From assembly GCA_910585825.1 (NCBI GenBank), contig CAJUEY010000015.1, forward strand, positions 1 through 61,398: DNA of 61,398 nucleotides, written 5' to 3'. Shown here in pieces: positions 59,794 through 61,398 of the stretch (positions are counted from its first letter, which is position 1; every line of letters starts with the position of its first letter). The translations under genes were made by a program, and so were the position numbers. The DNA is from an uncultured Lachnospiraceae bacterium (GTDB lineage Bacteria > Bacillota > Clostridia > Lachnospirales > Lachnospiraceae). The notes under the pieces were generated by a model, which saw only the letters and a program-made list of their open reading frames with translations, searched no databases and was not told the origin of the DNA.

Positions 59794-60711
59794 CTATTCC
59801 CTGTCATCATCTCTCCGTTTGCGGATCACCTTAGCCGGAATTCCTGCAACAACATCATTTTCTTTTACATCTTTTACAACAACGGCTCCCATTCCTACAA
59901 ACGCATTTTTACCCACATGTATCTGATTCATGATTTTAGCTCCCGGCGCTACGTACACCTCATCTTCAAGAACAGCGCTTCCGCCAATCATAGATAATGC
60001 TATAATAAACACATTTTTGCCAATCTTCACATTATGTCCGATATGGCACAAATTATCTATTTTCGTATAAGAGCCTATCACAGTATCTGATATCGTTCCT
60101 CTGTCAATACATGTATTTGCTCCTATATCTACATATTTTCCGATATGGACTCCTCCCGTATGAGGAACCTGCGCATTATTTCCATCTATATCCCTGTAAT
60201 ATCCAAAACCATCGGAACCGATTACCACTCCCGCAAAAATTGTACAATGATCCTCGATTATAACAGGCCCTTCTATCTGTACATGATTTTTGATTACTAC
60301 ACAATCTCCTATTACGACATCTTTTCCTATTGAACAATAATCTCCAACAGTCACATTTTTGCCGATTTTATTCGTCTTAATTACAGAATTTTGGGAAATC
60401 TCTTCTTTCTTTTCTTCAGGAAAAAAGCGTTTTACAATCTCAAAGAAACACATCTTAGGCCTGTCTGTAATTATTATGTTACATCCTTCCAAATATTTCT
60501 TTGCTTCCTGCACTGTAATCAGAAGTACATTATGGCCGGATAAAGCCAACTCCTTATAGCTTTCCTCATATTTGCGCATCCATGTCACCGTATCATCTTT
60601 TATTTCTGACAGGCTGGAAAATCCTTTTATCTTCAATTCCTCTGTTCCATTATAATGGGCTTTTATCCCTTTTTCATTTAAATATGCAAGAATATCGTTT
60701 ACACAAACCAT
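59794..60711 (-). CDS. LpxD-like N-acyltransferase
   Basis: The 305-residue protein has an N-terminal uridine-binding-like domain (about 1-105) and a left-handed beta-helix (about 108-290). The LpxD block IGSDGFGYYRDIDGNN is present, as is LCHIGHNV with a His at residue 226 where LpxD has its catalytic base. LpxD acts in lipid A synthesis of Gram-negative bacteria, but this locus is Gram-positive. A role in N-acylation of an amino sugar of the polymer, possibly with a short acyl group, is more likely. GAGGAG precedes the ATG. Confidence 0.85.
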   Translation of the reverse strand: MVCVNDILAYLNEKGIKAHYNGTEELKIKGFSSLSEIKDDTVTWMRKYEESYKELALSGHNVLLITVQEAKKYLEGCNIIITDRPKMCFFEIVKRFFPEEKKEEISQNSVIKTNKIGKNVTVGDYCSIGKDVVIGDCVVIKNHVQIEGPVIIEDHCTIFAGVVIGSDGFGYYRDIDGNNAQVPHTGGVHIGKYVDIGANTCIDRGTISDTVIGSYTKIDNLCHIGHNVKIGKNVFIIALSMIGGSAVLEDEVYVAPGAKIMNQIHVGKNAFVGMGAVVVKDVKENDVVAGIPAKVIRKRRDDDRE

Positions 60712-60773
60712 TTTCTTCTCCTCTCAGATTCATATCTGTTTGCATCTGAATTTGTCTAATTACAATACTGCAA

Positions 60774-61398
60774 TTATGCATCTGAAAATTTCTGAAGTCT
60801 GCTCCTAATTTCCCCATTTGTAATGACATCATCTAAATCTCTGAAATTATCATACAGACTTTCATATGTTCGAAGGATACTATTTTTAATCAGATCTTCT
60901 AAACAGCTTTTCATGTTATGCTCTGCTTCAGTATACCAAATCGGATGCGTCAAAATATGAAGCGCCTGATAATTCTTCTGCTGAATAATTTTTTCTATAT
61001 CCTCTCTCCAGCACATTCTGGAATCTGAAACATATTTAAATTCCTCGAAAAATTTCTTTCCATAAGAGTTAACAAGATCCGGGAGTTGCACATTCGCATT
61101 TAAGATTAATTTCGACGGCCTATGCATAGAAACTGTATGAATCCTGCATCCGATTGCTTCTGACAAAAGATTTGCTTCATTTATGATCGCATTTTTTACT
61201 AACTCAATTTTGTCAGCATCATCCACATACAAATCCAATTCACTTTTATATTTCTGTTCATCAAAATGCAGTCCTATCTCATGTCCCATATTTTTTATAT
61301 TCCAAATCGAAATACAATTATCCTTGGAATATACATTATAAAAATTAGAAGAAAGCAGAATAAAATAGGTGCTTCTTATACCCCCCCCCCCAATATCT
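60774..61398 (-). CDS. Polysaccharide-deacetylase-like protein with in-frame G11 tract (5' end beyond window)
   Basis: The frame is open from the right edge to the stop at 60774 (207 residues visible). It reads DIGGGGIRSTYFILLSSNFYN, then NMGHEIGLHFDEQKY and later HTVSMHRPSKL and LHILTHPIWY, typical of NodB-like carbohydrate-esterase-fold proteins in sugar loci. The four glycines are encoded by an 11-base G tract; relatives usually have a single Gly before IRSTYF. The tract is in frame here (ON). An internal ATG at 61289 would lose the N-terminal core, so it is probably not the start. Deacetylase activity is not proven. Confidence 0.75.
   Translation of the reverse strand, partial: DIGGGGIRSTYFILLSSNFYNVYSKDNCISIWNIKNMGHEIGLHFDEQKYKSELDLYVDDADKIELVKNAIINEANLLSEAIGCRIHTVSMHRPSKLILNANVQLPDLVNSYGKKFFEEFKYVSDSRMCWREDIEKIIQQKNYQALHILTHPIWYTEAEHNMKSCLEDLIKNSILRTYESLYDNFRDLDDVITNGEIRSRLQKFSDA
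61381..61391 (-). repeat. G11 homopolymer tract inside the deacetylase-like gene
   Basis: Eleven consecutive C on the plus strand, read as G on the coding strand, flanked by GAT ATT and TATAAG. It is the longest G/C run in the window. A gain or loss of one or two bases would truncate the protein; three would keep the frame. Confidence 0.95.

Noticed and set aside
24790..61398. Teichoic acid or lipid A pathway
   Set aside because: No tag genes and only an LpxD-like protein are seen; gene content fits a Wzx/Wzy polysaccharide with rhamnan-type enzymes instead.
1..61398. CRISPR arrays, tRNA or rRNA genes
   Set aside because: No regularly spaced repeats with unique spacers and no tRNA or rRNA signature sequences were recognised on either strand by eye.

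Overview
The window looks like a chromosome segment from a low-to-mid GC Gram-positive gut bacterium of the class Clostridia, most likely Lachnospiraceae. This is inferred from strong AGGAGG ribosome sites, extended -10 promoters, an LCP attachment protein, FN3-rich wall hydrolases, a lectin-like C1 peptidase and Lachnospiraceae-type membrane proteins. Nearly all genes lie on the minus strand; only a cyclophilin and a uracil permease are on the plus strand. No rRNA, tRNA or CRISPR array was seen.

Region 1 (1-2.5 kb) is the end of an integrated conjugative-type element: partial parB, parA, a DUF3970-like and a DUF6075-like gene. It abuts the 3' end of rlmD, a known ICE target gene. Region 2 (2.5-9.2 kb) is housekeeping: rlmD, a small acidic membrane protein, pcrA, cyclophilin, a UraA-type permease and a 45-aa membrane peptide. 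Region 3 (9.2-13.3 kb) holds a palindrome-rich intergenic element and a CUT1 sugar ABC operon (binding lipoprotein, two permeases, a 58-aa membrane protein) with an internal terminator after the binding protein. Region 4 (13.4-24.7 kb) encodes carbamate kinase, two FN3-bearing wall hydrolases, a C1 peptidase, an HtrA protease and an LCP protein.

Region 5 (24.8-61.4 kb) is a large surface-polysaccharide locus. A perfect TTGACA-17-TATAAT promoter at 42.04-42.07 kb starts a left module: GtrB/GtrA-like pair, membrane proteins, three related two-domain GT2 enzymes, flippase, zinc-ribbon protein, initiating sugar transferase, a DUF1972 rhamnosyltransferase-like enzyme and a last GT2. In the middle are a secreted glycosidase-like FN3 protein and a sugar nucleotidyltransferase with its own promoter. 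The right module (46.2-61.4 kb) is visibly AT-richer. It encodes WbpB/WbpE/WbpD-like enzymes for a diacetamido-uronic acid type sugar, an LpxD-like N-acyltransferase, a second flippase, a Wzy-like polymerase, two glycosyltransferases, an acyltransferase, two methyltransferases and a membrane protein.

The most interesting observation is a pair of poly-G tracts inside right-module coding sequence. A G9 tract splits an acyltransferase-3 gene so that it is out of frame as sequenced; G10 or G7 would restore one 367- or 366-residue protein. A G11 tract lies inside a polysaccharide-deacetylase-like gene at the right edge, where the frame is open. Together they suggest slipped-strand phase variation of surface glycan decoration in a Gram-positive commensal, although homopolymer sequencing error must be excluded.
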